From Chryseobacterium takakiae (lineage in GTDB: Bacteria; Bacteroidota; Bacteroidia; Flavobacteriales; Weeksellaceae), in NCBI RefSeq assembly GCF_900129385.1, contig NZ_FQVO01000002.1, forward strand, positions 124,001 through 188,000: DNA of 64,000 nucleotides, in the 5' to 3' direction. The notes under the pieces were generated by a model that was given only the letters and a program-made list of their open reading frames with translations, searched no databases and was not told where the DNA came from. This document shows, one piece after another, positions 54,484 to 63,845 of the stretch (position 1 is the stretch's first letter; each line of letters opens with the position of its first letter). A program made the position numbers and the translations under genes.

Positions 54484-54894
54484 TTATGCTTTGCACATAG
54501 CATCCCACGTTGTCCAGAAATGCGCGTTGATGGCTCCCGGAGCCGGGTGGGTGCTGTCGGCCACGATTCCTACCATTGAAGCGCAGTTGGAGTTGCATCC
54601 GATTTCGTTTCTGCTTCCTTCCTGAGCCGGGATTTCTCTCCATGTTCCGGTAGAACCGCTTAATAATTCTACTTTAATATCAAAAATTCCTGAAAGGCCC
54701 GGAGTCTGAAGTTGCTTGGTTGGATCTTCACTGGAGATCATGTCTTTCCAGTTTCCCTGTGAAAACGTTACTCTCCACTGTCCGATCATTTTTGCCGTGT
54801 CATTTTGCGGAGAAAGGTATACCCAGAACTGAGCACCTCCTCCTAATTGTAATTGTCCTGTAGAATTTGCGTTGTAGCTTGTGTTTGCTTCCAT
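54484..54894 (-). CDS. Unknown 136-residue protein
   Basis: No signal peptide. The sequence begins MEANTSYNANSTGQLQLGGG and is rich in Trp, Gly and Thr (AQFWVYLSPQND, IGQWRVTFSQGNWKDM, INAHFWTTWDAMCKA). The pattern suggests a small beta-sandwich. Three Cys residues (CNSNCAS and the C-terminal Cys) are conspicuous. I do not recognise the family. It lies alone between the palindromic element and the HerA gene; 233 bases on its upstream side hold no feature. Better GC than the defence genes next to it. Confidence 0.6.
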   Translation of the reverse strand: MEANTSYNANSTGQLQLGGGAQFWVYLSPQNDTAKMIGQWRVTFSQGNWKDMISSEDPTKQLQTPGLSGIFDIKVELLSGSTGTWREIPAQEGSRNEIGCNSNCASMVGIVADSTHPAPGAINAHFWTTWDAMCKA

Positions 54895-55127
54895 GATGAT
54901 TGTTTTTTATAGTTGTTTTGTATTCCAAAGTAACGCAGAAAATATCATCCGGAATAGCGTGGAAATGACCAATTGTTGGGTTAGGTGTTTGTACGGTAGG
55001 GGGTGTGGTAGGTTAATAGTTAATTTAATGAAGGTAGTTTTATATGTTTTATTATAATAATTTAAAACACTAATAAAGCAGCATAATAGGCATACATTAG
55101 AAAAACGTAATAAATATTTTATGCTAT

Positions 55128-57035
55128 TTATTTTTTTAGTTCAATAAACCATTGTTCGTTTATAACACAGTTTTGACTATTTGGATCAGGTTCGGGCTTG
55201 ATTATTTTTAATTGGAGTGGCATTGGTACACAATTTCCAAATATTAACACTTCACCAGGAACAGCTTGTTTTATTTTAGCCACATAATCATCAGAAAAAT
55301 ATGGCAAAACAGAATATATATATTTCATGTCTATTTCGTTTTGGATGCGGTGTATTAAATAGTTGCCGCATTGTGATAAAACAGTTTGTGAAAGTTCGGA
55401 TGGTCTTTGAGAAGAAATAATAAGGAAAAAAGAAAATTTACGTCCTTCTCTTGCTATTCTTTCAAAAATATTATCTTTAATGATGTATTCAGTATCTTTT
55501 TTTATATATCTATGAGCCTCATCCAAAACAAGGTGAATTGGCGCTTCTCTACGTTTAGTGCCTTCTTGGCTTTTTCTGTAATCAAATAATAGTCTGCTTA
55601 TAACACTTGTAGTAAGTTCAAGTATATCATTTCCAACTTCACTTGTATCAATGATTATTAATTGATGTTCTTCATTGTTGCCTATACCTATAACCTTTTC
55701 TAAATAATTTTTTTCATTAGAAAATTTTGTGTCGGATTTCATAAATGCACAATCAGGATTAAACAAAAAATAATCAAGTCGTGTTAACATTGTAGAGGTA
55801 AATTCTCTTATCCTATGGTTGCCTTTACCTTCTTCTTCTAATAAAACAAGCTCAGTAGCTATTTTTAAGAATTTAAAATCATAAAATTCTCCACTAGTTA
55901 ATTTAAAGTCATTTATTTTTTGAGCATTTTCTTCATCAATTTCTAAATCTGTTATGAATTTACTAAGTCTTCCATCATTATTTCCATAAACTATATTAGT
56001 GCCTTCCAATGCTTCATCTAGGAAGTCGATTATGTCTTGATGATCAAAGTTTTTTTCTAAACTTGTAATAATTTCTCTAGATTTAATTATAACACCTCTA
56101 GCGGCAGTCATTTTTGTTGTATCAGATTCAATATTACTAACAACATCAGAAAGAATATTTCTTATTTTCCATTTGAAATAATTTGAATAATCTTCTTGGC
56201 TAGAAGTTGAAGCATCAAACATTTTATAGAACTTATAACACTCCTGTAAAACTTTATCCCAAAATGGCTTTTGAGTTTTGTCTGAAGTCATTAAGAAAGC
56301 AAGCCATTCATCTAAGTTCATTAAATAGTATGGTAAAACGAAGTTAGATTCGTCTTTTGAATTTGGTCTATAATATTTTAAAGTTTTATCAGAAAATAAA
56401 TTTGTTGAGAATGCACTTTTATATTCACCATTAACATCAAACATTATAATTTTTCCTCCTATAGCAGAATAATCTTTTTTTCTGAAAACTTGTTGAAATA
56501 TATGTGATATTGTGTTAGATTTTCCACTTCCACTATTTCCTAATATTGCAGTGTGAATATTGAAAAAAGAATTAATATCAACGCTAACAGTATAATTTAT
56601 TAAATTTTTTGAAATGCCTAGTTCAATTGAATCATGAATATAATTTCCCGTTTTATCATACAATTTTGGAGATAAAATATTTTTTACGTCATGAATGGTA
56701 ACGATACTTACATCTGCATAAATAGAGGGAAATATACCAACTCCAATATTGAAAACCCCTAGTTCGTTGAATGTGCCAATAGGTTTGATAATTAATTCCC
56801 TTGAGCTATCTAAATTAAAATTTGAGTAAGTTTTGCTGTCCGTATTGTGATCTAATACAGCAACAACTTCACATAATATTGACTCCCCAATTGCATTATT
56901 TGTTTTTAAATAGCTGCCAATGTTTCCAAAGTAATAAATTTGACCGCCAATATTAACTGTGGAATTTTTTGTTGTATGAAATAATTTAACTTTAAATTTA
57001 TCATACTCTACTGAGATTACTTTACCAATATTCAT
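55128..57035 (-). CDS. HerA-type ATPase of a SIR2-HerA defence system
   Basis: 635 residues: an N-terminal HAS-barrel-like beta region (residues 1-120), then a HerA/FtsK-type RecA core with Walker A AILGNSGSGKSNTISHIF (about residue 168) and Walker B IHLVLDEAHRYI (about 500). The arginine/sensor region SSQRPSELSQTVLSQCGNYL follows. HerA ATPases form hexamers on DNA. In SIR2-HerA (Nezha-type) systems, the complex with the SIR2 NADase aborts phage infection. It abuts the SIR2 stop codon with no gap. Confidence 0.88.
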   Translation of the reverse strand: MNIGKVISVEYDKFKVKLFHTTKNSTVNIGGQIYYFGNIGSYLKTNNAIGESILCEVVAVLDHNTDSKTYSNFNLDSSRELIIKPIGTFNELGVFNIGVGIFPSIYADVSIVTIHDVKNILSPKLYDKTGNYIHDSIELGISKNLINYTVSVDINSFFNIHTAILGNSGSGKSNTISHIFQQVFRKKDYSAIGGKIIMFDVNGEYKSAFSTNLFSDKTLKYYRPNSKDESNFVLPYYLMNLDEWLAFLMTSDKTQKPFWDKVLQECYKFYKMFDASTSSQEDYSNYFKWKIRNILSDVVSNIESDTTKMTAARGVIIKSREIITSLEKNFDHQDIIDFLDEALEGTNIVYGNNDGRLSKFITDLEIDEENAQKINDFKLTSGEFYDFKFLKIATELVLLEEEGKGNHRIREFTSTMLTRLDYFLFNPDCAFMKSDTKFSNEKNYLEKVIGIGNNEEHQLIIIDTSEVGNDILELTTSVISRLLFDYRKSQEGTKRREAPIHLVLDEAHRYIKKDTEYIIKDNIFERIAREGRKFSFFLIISSQRPSELSQTVLSQCGNYLIHRIQNEIDMKYIYSVLPYFSDDYVAKIKQAVPGEVLIFGNCVPMPLQLKIIKPEPDPNSQNCVINEQWFIELKK

Positions 57036-58232
57036 TTATCTAACCTTTATAGAGTTTATAAATTCATTTAATAAATTGTCTTGAGATTTAAAAGCGTCAA
57101 TATTGGGTAAAAGATTATTAACAATATAACTAAAATAATTTATTTTCTCACCTTTATACTCTCCATAGATATTTATTATTCTATTATCTGCAATTTCGAC
57201 AATCTTATTGTTAATTTCTCCGAAGATTACAAGGTTTATAGTGGAATTTGTAGCTAGAGCTTGATATATTATGTTGTTGACATGTTCGTCGCTAAAGCTA
57301 TAACCAATTACAAACAAAATAGAATGTGGCTCTAGTAATTTTTTTTGAAATTCCCTAAATAACTCAACATATGGACTTCCGAGACTTTTATTTTGTTTTG
57401 TGGGAGTTGGGTATATAAGAATGTTTTCAATATCTTTTTCCCGTTTGGGTTCGTTAATTTCTTTAATATTAAAAAATGAATTAGAATTTGTATTATCCTC
57501 AATCCAATTTATAGAGCCATGTATCTTATATAGATAAACCATGTTTTCAACTGGCTCAAACTTTTCAATACTGGTATCCATTCTTTTTGAATACGTATAG
57601 TTGAATAATGCAGGATTAAAATATCTATTGACACCTCTTGAGAAACCATTAATATAATGTATGTTTACGCTATCTAAAGCATGCTCATTAAATAAATCAT
57701 TGTTTGTAGTAAAAATATTAAGTCTAGATAAATCTTTATTTCTTAAAGCTAATTTGAGATAAAAAGTCTGATAAAGATTTAAATAAGATTGATATTTAGA
57801 ATCATTTATTTTAATATTTATTTCATTGAATATTTGATCTTCTATAAGATCTATAAGTTCACTGCATTTTTTAAGTTCATCATTTTTTTCATTTTCCTTT
57901 TCATCAAAATTATTTTTTTGGTAGATTCTATAAGAATAAAGAATACCTAATATGTCTTCTAAATTTTTTTTATTTTTTATTCTTTTTTCAATATTTTTAA
58001 ATTCTTTTAAATGTTCTGTGTAACTTTTAAGCCTAGCAACAACAGAATCATAAAGGCCGTTCATTGTTGGTATTGCTCCAACACTTGTTCCTGAGCCAAA
58101 AAGAAAATTAATGTTCTTCATATTGAACATTTCTTTTATTCTTGATTTGATAGTTTCTATTCTTTTATCCTCATCAATTTCATCAGTGAAAATAGAGATT
58201 CCTCCTTGTTTAAAAAGTATTTTTTCTAACAT
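57036..58232 (-). CDS. SIR2-family NADase of a SIR2-HerA defence system
   Basis: 398 residues with the SIR2-type nucleotide-binding start INFLFGSGTSVGAIPTMNGL (residue ~38) and, in the middle, IFTTNNDLFNEHA and YLYKIHGSINWIE, the Asn and His segments of the active site. The C-terminal IGYSFSDEHVNNIIYQAL is typical of defence SIR2 proteins. Known relatives deplete NAD+ on phage attack. Read together with HerA (stop and start touch), from its own promoter. AT content is visibly higher than in the housekeeping genes. Confidence 0.88.
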   Translation of the reverse strand: MLEKILFKQGGISIFTDEIDEDKRIETIKSRIKEMFNMKNINFLFGSGTSVGAIPTMNGLYDSVVARLKSYTEHLKEFKNIEKRIKNKKNLEDILGILYSYRIYQKNNFDEKENEKNDELKKCSELIDLIEDQIFNEINIKINDSKYQSYLNLYQTFYLKLALRNKDLSRLNIFTTNNDLFNEHALDSVNIHYINGFSRGVNRYFNPALFNYTYSKRMDTSIEKFEPVENMVYLYKIHGSINWIEDNTNSNSFFNIKEINEPKREKDIENILIYPTPTKQNKSLGSPYVELFREFQKKLLEPHSILFVIGYSFSDEHVNNIIYQALATNSTINLVIFGEINNKIVEIADNRIINIYGEYKGEKINYFSYIVNNLLPNIDAFKSQDNLLNEFINSIKVR

Positions 58233-58251
58233 GGTTATTTATTGTTTATTG

Positions 58252-58259
58252 CAAATATA
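58252..58259 (-). promoter_or_regulatory. -7 promoter element for SIR2-HerA
   Basis: Minus-strand TATATTTG followed by C, 19 bases before the SIR2 start codon. Confidence 0.6.
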
Positions 58260-58308
58260 TCTATAAAACTTTATAGGTAGTGTCTTATTTGCAAGTAATA
58301 TTTTGTGG

Positions 58309-59502
58309 TTAAGCATCAATTGCAGATACTGGACGAACCTCAATTTTTAATAAATCCTTTGTTTGAAATGAAATAAGTTTTTTCCTTAGATCAGCTTTAT
58401 TATTGAATAATCTTCCAATTTGGTACGTCATTTCGATATAATTTGTTGTATCAATAGTCAAATCTCTACTTCCAAATGATTTATCATAGGTAAGAATTTT
58501 TATTTTTTTACAATTTGAATTATTAAAGATTGAACTTAACATTGTTTTATCAGACATTCCACATGAATGTCCCATTACATACACTTCAAACTCGTCGGAA
58601 TCGATAAACTTTAAAAAATTTTCATAATTATTTGTCCTTAGATACCAATATGTTTTTATGTATTTTAAACATTCATCATATTTTTCTAGTAATTCAAAAT
58701 TAGTTTCGTCTTCATCACCATATCCAAAAATCATTGGGTTATTGATATCATTTAACTTCCCATGAATATAGATAACATTTGTGTTTGGTATTGTTTTTCG
58801 GATCTCTTTTATGTAAGTTTCAATAGTAGAAGTGTAATTGAAATTTAAGAACAAAATATTATTAGGTGTGGGAGCGTTATTTGTATTTATATTTATCCCA
58901 CGAACGGTCTTTTTGCTTTGAGGTGCAAGATTATGTTTTATTGGTTCTGTTAATTGGCTTAATAAATAACTTTTTGATACATCGTACTTCTCAGACGAAT
59001 GTTGTTTTTCAATTCTATTTAAGTAATTAAAGAGTAAATTTTGTAGAAGCTCAAAGCCTTTATTTAGTTCGATAATTTCTTGTATCTTACTTTTTGACGA
59101 TAACTCACAAAGAATTTTGTAATATTCATTTTCTATATCAACCCAGTTGGATTCTCTACAGGAAGAAAGAAGTATTGATATTAAATTGTTTTTAAGCTTT
59201 AATGTATATTCAAGGGTTTCTTTGTAAATGGGTCTTCCAGTCACGGTAATTCCAAGCGAATTGTCACTCTGTATATAGCCATAAAAGTTGTTTAATTCCC
59301 AAGTACTTATATATGGGTTTGTATTTAATTGTTTATCAAATCGATTGTTTTTTATCACTGTTATAAACTCATCTTCATACTTTTCATAATCCCTAGCCGA
59401 GTTAAAGACGTTTTTTAAATAATCAAGTATAAAATCTTTGTATGAGGTCTTAATCTTATGTGCTATATCAAAGCCATTCCCAATTAGTATAAGTCTGTTC
59501 AT
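58309..59502 (-). CDS. AbiH family abortive-infection protein
   Basis: 397 residues from the ATG at 59502 (MNRLILIGNGFDIAHKIKTS). The frame is open to 59595, but that part crosses the promoter. The start LIGNGFDIAH, the LNFNYTSTIETY segment, YIHGKLND and YVMGHSCGMSDKTML are AbiH hallmarks. AbiH was described as a single-gene abortive-infection factor in Lactococcus, and the motifs look distantly SIR2-like. It sits just downstream of ssrA and upstream of SIR2-HerA, all in the same direction, but has its own promoter. Confidence 0.88.
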   Translation of the reverse strand: MNRLILIGNGFDIAHKIKTSYKDFILDYLKNVFNSARDYEKYEDEFITVIKNNRFDKQLNTNPYISTWELNNFYGYIQSDNSLGITVTGRPIYKETLEYTLKLKNNLISILLSSCRESNWVDIENEYYKILCELSSKSKIQEIIELNKGFELLQNLLFNYLNRIEKQHSSEKYDVSKSYLLSQLTEPIKHNLAPQSKKTVRGININTNNAPTPNNILFLNFNYTSTIETYIKEIRKTIPNTNVIYIHGKLNDINNPMIFGYGDEDETNFELLEKYDECLKYIKTYWYLRTNNYENFLKFIDSDEFEVYVMGHSCGMSDKTMLSSIFNNSNCKKIKILTYDKSFGSRDLTIDTTNYIEMTYQIGRLFNNKADLRKKLISFQTKDLLKIEVRPVSAIDA

Positions 59503-59524
59503 TTTTGAGATGTATGTTTTAAAA

Positions 59525-59532
59525 CAAATATA
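59525..59532 (-). promoter_or_regulatory. -7 promoter element for abiH
   Basis: Minus-strand TATATTTG, 22 bases before the ATG at 59502, which decides that start. Confidence 0.6.
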
Positions 59533-59593
59533 TGGAAACTGTATTCTAAAAAAAAGACAGTTGAAATTTGGGTGTAACGCTTGGATGAAAAAC

Positions 59594-59628
59594 AAAAAAG
59601 AGAAAATACAAACGCATTTTCTCTTTTT
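59594..59628 (-). terminator. Terminator after ssrA
   Basis: Stem AAAAAGAGAAAA / TTTTCTCTTTTT with a ~10-base loop, 8 bases past the tmRNA 3' end on the minus strand, with T-rich sequence beyond. Confidence 0.8.
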
Positions 59629-59636
59629 ATTTTAAG

Positions 59637-60035
59637 TGGAGTTGGAGGGATTCGAACCCTCGTCCAAACAAGCAATACATAAGCTTTCTACATGCTTATT
59701 CTGCTATTGATTTTCGACTGAATGCAGAGAGCAGACACCCAACATTCAGCTTATCTTCTGAGGTTTTCGAGCTTTAGCCGAAGCGTCTAAAGCCTTATTT
59801 CCGCATTCCTATATCCCAGAATCAAATGCCGCAGAACAGAGCATTTGTGGGATATCTTGCTTCCCTACTAACATCTTCGGGAAAACGCTTGATCTACTAT
59901 ACTTCGATATTAAGCTGCAAGAGCGAACTCTTCGTTGCCAGTTAAAATTGTGTAGCAAGGGATTATAGAGATCGCGCTACGGTTCTCTGCATGCTTACTT
60001 ACCCATTGGTCTTGCTGTCGAAACCAGTCAACCCC
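59637..60035 (-). ncRNA. ssrA: Transfer-messenger RNA (tmRNA)
   Basis: About 399 bases. The minus strand begins GGGGTTGACTGGTTTCGACA, the usual tmRNA 5' end, and finishes with a tRNA-like T arm (GGGTTCGAATCCC) and CAACTCC pairing with the 5' GGGGTTG; CCA is not encoded. The tag frame at 59910-59939 reads GGC AAC GAA GAG TTC GCT CTT GCA GCT TAA, that is GNEEFALAA. tmRNA with SmpB frees stalled ribosomes and tags the product for proteolysis. A promoter box and a terminator frame the gene. Confidence 0.95.
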
Positions 60036-60049
60036 ATGAATAGAGTATG

Positions 60050-60057
60050 CAAAAATA
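60050..60057 (-). promoter_or_regulatory. -7 promoter element for ssrA
   Basis: Minus-strand TATTTTTG followed by C, 14 bases before the tmRNA 5' end, consistent with a short 5' leader removed by RNase P. Confidence 0.6.
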
Positions 60058-60111
60058 AGGCTTTTTATTTAAATATAATTAACATACGCTAATCTTTTTG
60101 AAGGAGCGCTG

Positions 60112-63100
60112 TTACTCCCTGTTCTTTAATAAGATCCAGCCGGATAATTGTACAGGCTGTTTCGTAATCTGGTCGGACCAGGATAAGCTGTACCAGTAGG
60201 TGTCGGTTGGCAACGGCATTCCGACATATTTTCCATTCCATACCGGATTTTTAGAACTTACCTCGAAAACAACTTTACCATATTTATCAAAAATACTTCC
60301 TTTGAAATTCCCAAACTTGCTGATAACGCTGAAATCGATGTTGTCATTGATTCCGTCACTGTTTGGGGTAATGGTGTTGTTCATTAAGAACGTATAATAT
60401 TCCGTGTGGCTATCACATAAGATCCCTCTCTTTCTCACCCTAATGGAATATTGCGTATTTCTCAAAACATTCTTGAAAATATTATAGGCCTGCCATGTTA
60501 CACCGCCGTCAATAGAATATTCCAGGGGATCACCGGCCGGATTTTTAACGTTGATGGTTAAAAAGCCATTCTCATAAGTAATCCCTGTAATTTCAGGAGT
60601 TTTAATATAAGTAACTACCGCAGTAAGTACTTTAGAACAAGATCCGTTGTTGATGGTCACCGTATACGTTCCCGGAAGGGCGGTGCTTATCGTTTGGGTG
60701 GTTGCTCCCGTACTCCAGCTGTAGGAATAATTCGGGCCGGAGCCGGCATCAAGAATGGCATTGTCTCCCTGGCAGATCTCCACATTCGGCAATGATGCTG
60801 AAATCGCAGCAACAACATTAATCGTAATCGAAGTAGTTGCCTGGGCAGGACAGCCGTTACTTCCGATTCCTGTTACCGTGTATGTGGTAGTAGTGGCAGG
60901 AGAAACGGTTTGGGTATTTCCATTGCCAGTAAGTCCGGTCCATGTATACGTGGCAGCACCTGAAGCGGTAAGCACCACCGAATCTCCTTTACAGATATTG
61001 ATGGATGAGGCGTTTAATGTAATCGTTGGAGGCGCAATGTTTTTTACCACCGTTACAGCAGACTGCTTGGTACAACCTAGCGGACTGGTAATTTTCAGGG
61101 TATAGGTTCCTGCATTGTTCACAACCGGCGTTAATGTATTGGCTCCGGAAACAATCGTTCCCCCGCCGGCTGCTGTCCACAGGAACGTTGAACCCGGCGG
61201 AAAGGTTGAAGCGGATGCATTAAGGGTAACCTGTGTATTGGTACAGTTGATTTCAGATGGTGTGGCAATGTTTATGGTAATCGCAGGATCCATAGTCACC
61301 GTTGCGGAACTTTGGTATTGACATCCTAAAGCAGTGGTTACTGTAACAGTATAGGTTCCGGATGCAGTTACCGTGTTGGTAGCTCCGGCTGTACCGTTGG
61401 ACCAGGAAAAGGTATTTCCGGTTCCGGTTGCAGAAGCTGTTAAGACGGTTGAAGCTCCTTCACAGAAGGTTAGGTTTCCGGTAATCTGAACATTTGGATT
61501 CGGGCTGCTGCTGATGGTAACGGAAGTTGTATCACTTGTACACAATCCGTTATTGTTGGTCAACGTATACACTCCGGGAGCATTTACCGTGATGCTTTGC
61601 GTAGTCTGGCCTGTCGACCAGGTATTTCCGGTAGCGTAGTTAGAAGTTAGCGTAATATTTCCGTTATTACAGATAACTGTTGCAGAAGCGGTAATTGCCG
61701 CAAGCGGTTTTTGGTTGACGATCAATTGCAGGTTAGCCACTTTCGAACAGGTGCTTGATTTTACCCGGACATAAATAGTTGCGTTTCCGGAAGAATGTGC
61801 TGTCGGATTGGCAATCGTGTTGGTGTTTCCTGCCACCGCATCGGCCTGGTTAAGATAATAATCAAAGGTTACTCCGGCAGTGGTGCTGATATTATTTTGG
61901 ACTGATGTTAAATTAAAAGTGGCAGTCGGAGTATCGGAACAAATACTAAGGCTTGCATTCTGAACAACCGGAACAATTCCCTGGGTAACCGTAACCGATT
62001 TTTGATAGGTACAATTCGCAGGGGTTTTAACCGTTACTGTATAAGTTCCTGCCGTGGTCACTGAAATGCTGCTTCCGGTGGCGCCTGTAGACCAGGTATA
62101 GATGTTTCCGGTTCCTATGGAAGTGGCGGTAAGTTGTGTAGGCGTATCACATAGTAACAGGTTGCCGTTAATCTGTACATTGGGATCCGAAGCGGCTGTA
62201 ATGGTTACGGATGCCGGCGGACTTGTACAATTGCCGTTCGTTATTGTCAGCGTGTAGGTTCCGGGTGTAGTAATTACGATGGAAGGACTCGTAGAGCCTG
62301 TAGACCACGTATTTCCTGTTGTGCTGCCTGATGTTAAAGTAACATTCCCTCCCGGGCATAATGTCATGGATGAAGCGGTAATGGAAGCTGTTAAATTGCT
62401 GGCTTCAAAAATGAAAGACCCCGTCTGCTTACAGGCATTAAGACTGCTTGCCGGATTGCTTGGGTTATTGTAATTAATATTATAGTAATAAAAAGTACCG
62501 ATTGTTGCAGGAGTGGGAGTCGTGATCGGGTTGGTTCCGGTTGCTGCATCATTGGCGTTATCATAATAGCTTACAACAAAGTTTGTGTTTCCATTGATGA
62601 TTCCGGGAGATAAGGTAGAGAAATCAAAAGGAGTATTGGTATTGCAGATTGATATAACTCTTGGCGAATTCGGAGTGGGTCCCGGTACGCCTGGCGCAAT
62701 AAAAGGATTGGGTGCATTTGCGGAACTGAAAGGGGATTCGAAGGTAGCCGTTCCGCCCCAGGTGAGATTAAATGTATAAACGGTGGTAGACCAGTTGTCT
62801 ATATATAAATAGTAGGTTTCTCCAGCATTGACATCCATATATTTACAATATGGATTCGTGTTGCCTCCACCAGAAGTGGTGTTCGTGTTGGTCATGTTCA
62901 TCCCCGTGCTTGCAAGAGTTCCGGAAGCATTGCATCTTATAGGAGCACCCAAGCTGCCGCATGTTGTGTTCGGGCCGTAAATCGCCCAGTCGTAATCAAC
63001 AGGTCCGGTAGGAGTAAGGTTGAAAGTAAGTGTTCCGCTGGTGGCAATGGTAAATTTATACCACACTGAATGGTGTTCCCCGGAAGATAAGCATCCGCCG

Positions 63101-63246
63101 AGATCTTCATACTCATTTCCGACTCCGGAAGGGGTGTAATTGATATTGGAATTCCCGCACACAGTGATTGCTGAAATACAATCTTCCTGAGCGGAAAGTG
63201 AAATATAAAAAATGGATAGCAAAGAAAACAGTAATCTTTTTATCAT
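60112..63246 (-). CDS. Large surface protein with Ig-like repeats and gliding-motility C-terminal (T9SS type B) domain
   Basis: 1044 residues: a signal peptide (IKRLLFSLLSIFYISLSAQ), an N-terminal PPC-like beta domain (HHSVWYKFTIATSGTLTFNL), then about seven immunoglobulin/PKD-like repeats. The repeats share the pattern ICxGxxxxLTAxxxxxxYxWSTGxT...GTYTVTV. The C-terminal ~90 residues are the gliding-motility-associated domain (ITPNSDGINDNIDF, SIFDKYGKVVFE, WNGKYVGMPLPTDTYWY) used as a T9SS type B sorting signal. It is probably a surface adhesin. A PorP/SprF-like partner, common next to such genes, is not present here. Confidence 0.9.
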   Translation of the reverse strand: MIKRLLFSLLSIFYISLSAQEDCISAITVCGNSNINYTPSGVGNEYEDLGGCLSSGEHHSVWYKFTIATSGTLTFNLTPTGPVDYDWAIYGPNTTCGSLGAPIRCNASGTLASTGMNMTNTNTTSGGGNTNPYCKYMDVNAGETYYLYIDNWSTTVYTFNLTWGGTATFESPFSSANAPNPFIAPGVPGPTPNSPRVISICNTNTPFDFSTLSPGIINGNTNFVVSYYDNANDAATGTNPITTPTPATIGTFYYYNINYNNPSNPASSLNACKQTGSFIFEASNLTASITASSMTLCPGGNVTLTSGSTTGNTWSTGSTSPSIVITTPGTYTLTITNGNCTSPPASVTITAASDPNVQINGNLLLCDTPTQLTATSIGTGNIYTWSTGATGSSISVTTAGTYTVTVKTPANCTYQKSVTVTQGIVPVVQNASLSICSDTPTATFNLTSVQNNISTTAGVTFDYYLNQADAVAGNTNTIANPTAHSSGNATIYVRVKSSTCSKVANLQLIVNQKPLAAITASATVICNNGNITLTSNYATGNTWSTGQTTQSITVNAPGVYTLTNNNGLCTSDTTSVTISSSPNPNVQITGNLTFCEGASTVLTASATGTGNTFSWSNGTAGATNTVTASGTYTVTVTTALGCQYQSSATVTMDPAITINIATPSEINCTNTQVTLNASASTFPPGSTFLWTAAGGGTIVSGANTLTPVVNNAGTYTLKITSPLGCTKQSAVTVVKNIAPPTITLNASSINICKGDSVVLTASGAATYTWTGLTGNGNTQTVSPATTTTYTVTGIGSNGCPAQATTSITINVVAAISASLPNVEICQGDNAILDAGSGPNYSYSWSTGATTQTISTALPGTYTVTINNGSCSKVLTAVVTYIKTPEITGITYENGFLTINVKNPAGDPLEYSIDGGVTWQAYNIFKNVLRNTQYSIRVRKRGILCDSHTEYYTFLMNNTITPNSDGINDNIDFSVISKFGNFKGSIFDKYGKVVFEVSSKNPVWNGKYVGMPLPTDTYWYSLSWSDQITKQPVQLSGWILLKNRE

Positions 63247-63537
63247 ACCCTGGTTACAAGTTTTAAAGGTGAATATGTAGGATCATTGAATAAATAAAGG
63301 AATAGAGCAAAAGCTAAGTTTTGCCGGAAACAATTGGTAAAGAAAAAGGGGCCATTTTATTTAATGTTAGTTTTTCGGCAAATTTAATTAAAATTTATTT
63401 ACAAAAATCAATTAAATAATTGTAATATGATTTAAATATCGTTCTGATTTTGAATATTTTCTATTCGTATGGTACATTGAAAGATAAATGAGGATCAAAC
63501 AATTCGGATAAAAATTTGCAGATTTATAAAAAATTAG

Positions 63538-63545
63538 TATTTTTG
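63538..63545 (+). promoter_or_regulatory. -7 promoter element for rpsU (with -33 TTG at 63516-63518)
   Basis: TATTTTTG followed by C, with TTG 19 bases upstream, a complete Bacteroidota promoter, 23 bases before the ATG. The rest of the ~320-base gap to the preceding divergent gene holds no recognisable feature. Confidence 0.7.
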
Positions 63546-63568
63546 CAATCCAAAATGAGATGTAAAAT

Positions 63569-63766
63569 ATGTTAATAATTCCAGTTAAAGATGGTGAATC
63601 CATCGACAGAGCATTAAAAAAATATAAAAGAAAATTTGATAAAACAGGAACAGTTCGTCAGCTTAGAGCAAGACAACAGTTTATCAAGCCTTCTGTAACG
63701 TTAAGACAAGCTAGATTGAAAGCTGCTCACAAACAGAGAGCGCTTAGCAAAGAAGAGCAGGCTTAA
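63569..63766 (+). CDS. rpsU: 30S ribosomal protein S21
   Basis: 65 residues, very basic, with the S21 start MLIIPVKDGESIDRALKKYK and KFDKTGTVRQLRARQQFIKP. S21 is part of the 30S platform near the anti-Shine-Dalgarno end of 16S rRNA. A terminator and a xerC-like gene follow. Confidence 0.96.
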   Translation: MLIIPVKDGESIDRALKKYKRKFDKTGTVRQLRARQQFIKPSVTLRQARLKAAHKQRALSKEEQA

Positions 63767-63789
63767 GAAATTTTCTTAGTTCGCATACG

Positions 63790-63830
63790 AATTCACTCTT
63801 TAAATAGTTATATTTGAAGAGTGAATTTTT
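63790..63830 (+). terminator. Terminator after rpsU
   Basis: Perfect 11-base stem AATTCACTCTT / AAGAGTGAATT with a 16-base loop and a T tail. Confidence 0.85.
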
Positions 63831-63845
63831 GTTTTTATACTTTTA

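Noticed and set aside
59503..59595. Upstream extension of the AbiH reading frame
   Set aside because: It crosses the TATATTTG promoter and the ssrA terminator; the AbiH hallmark begins exactly at the ATG at 59502.
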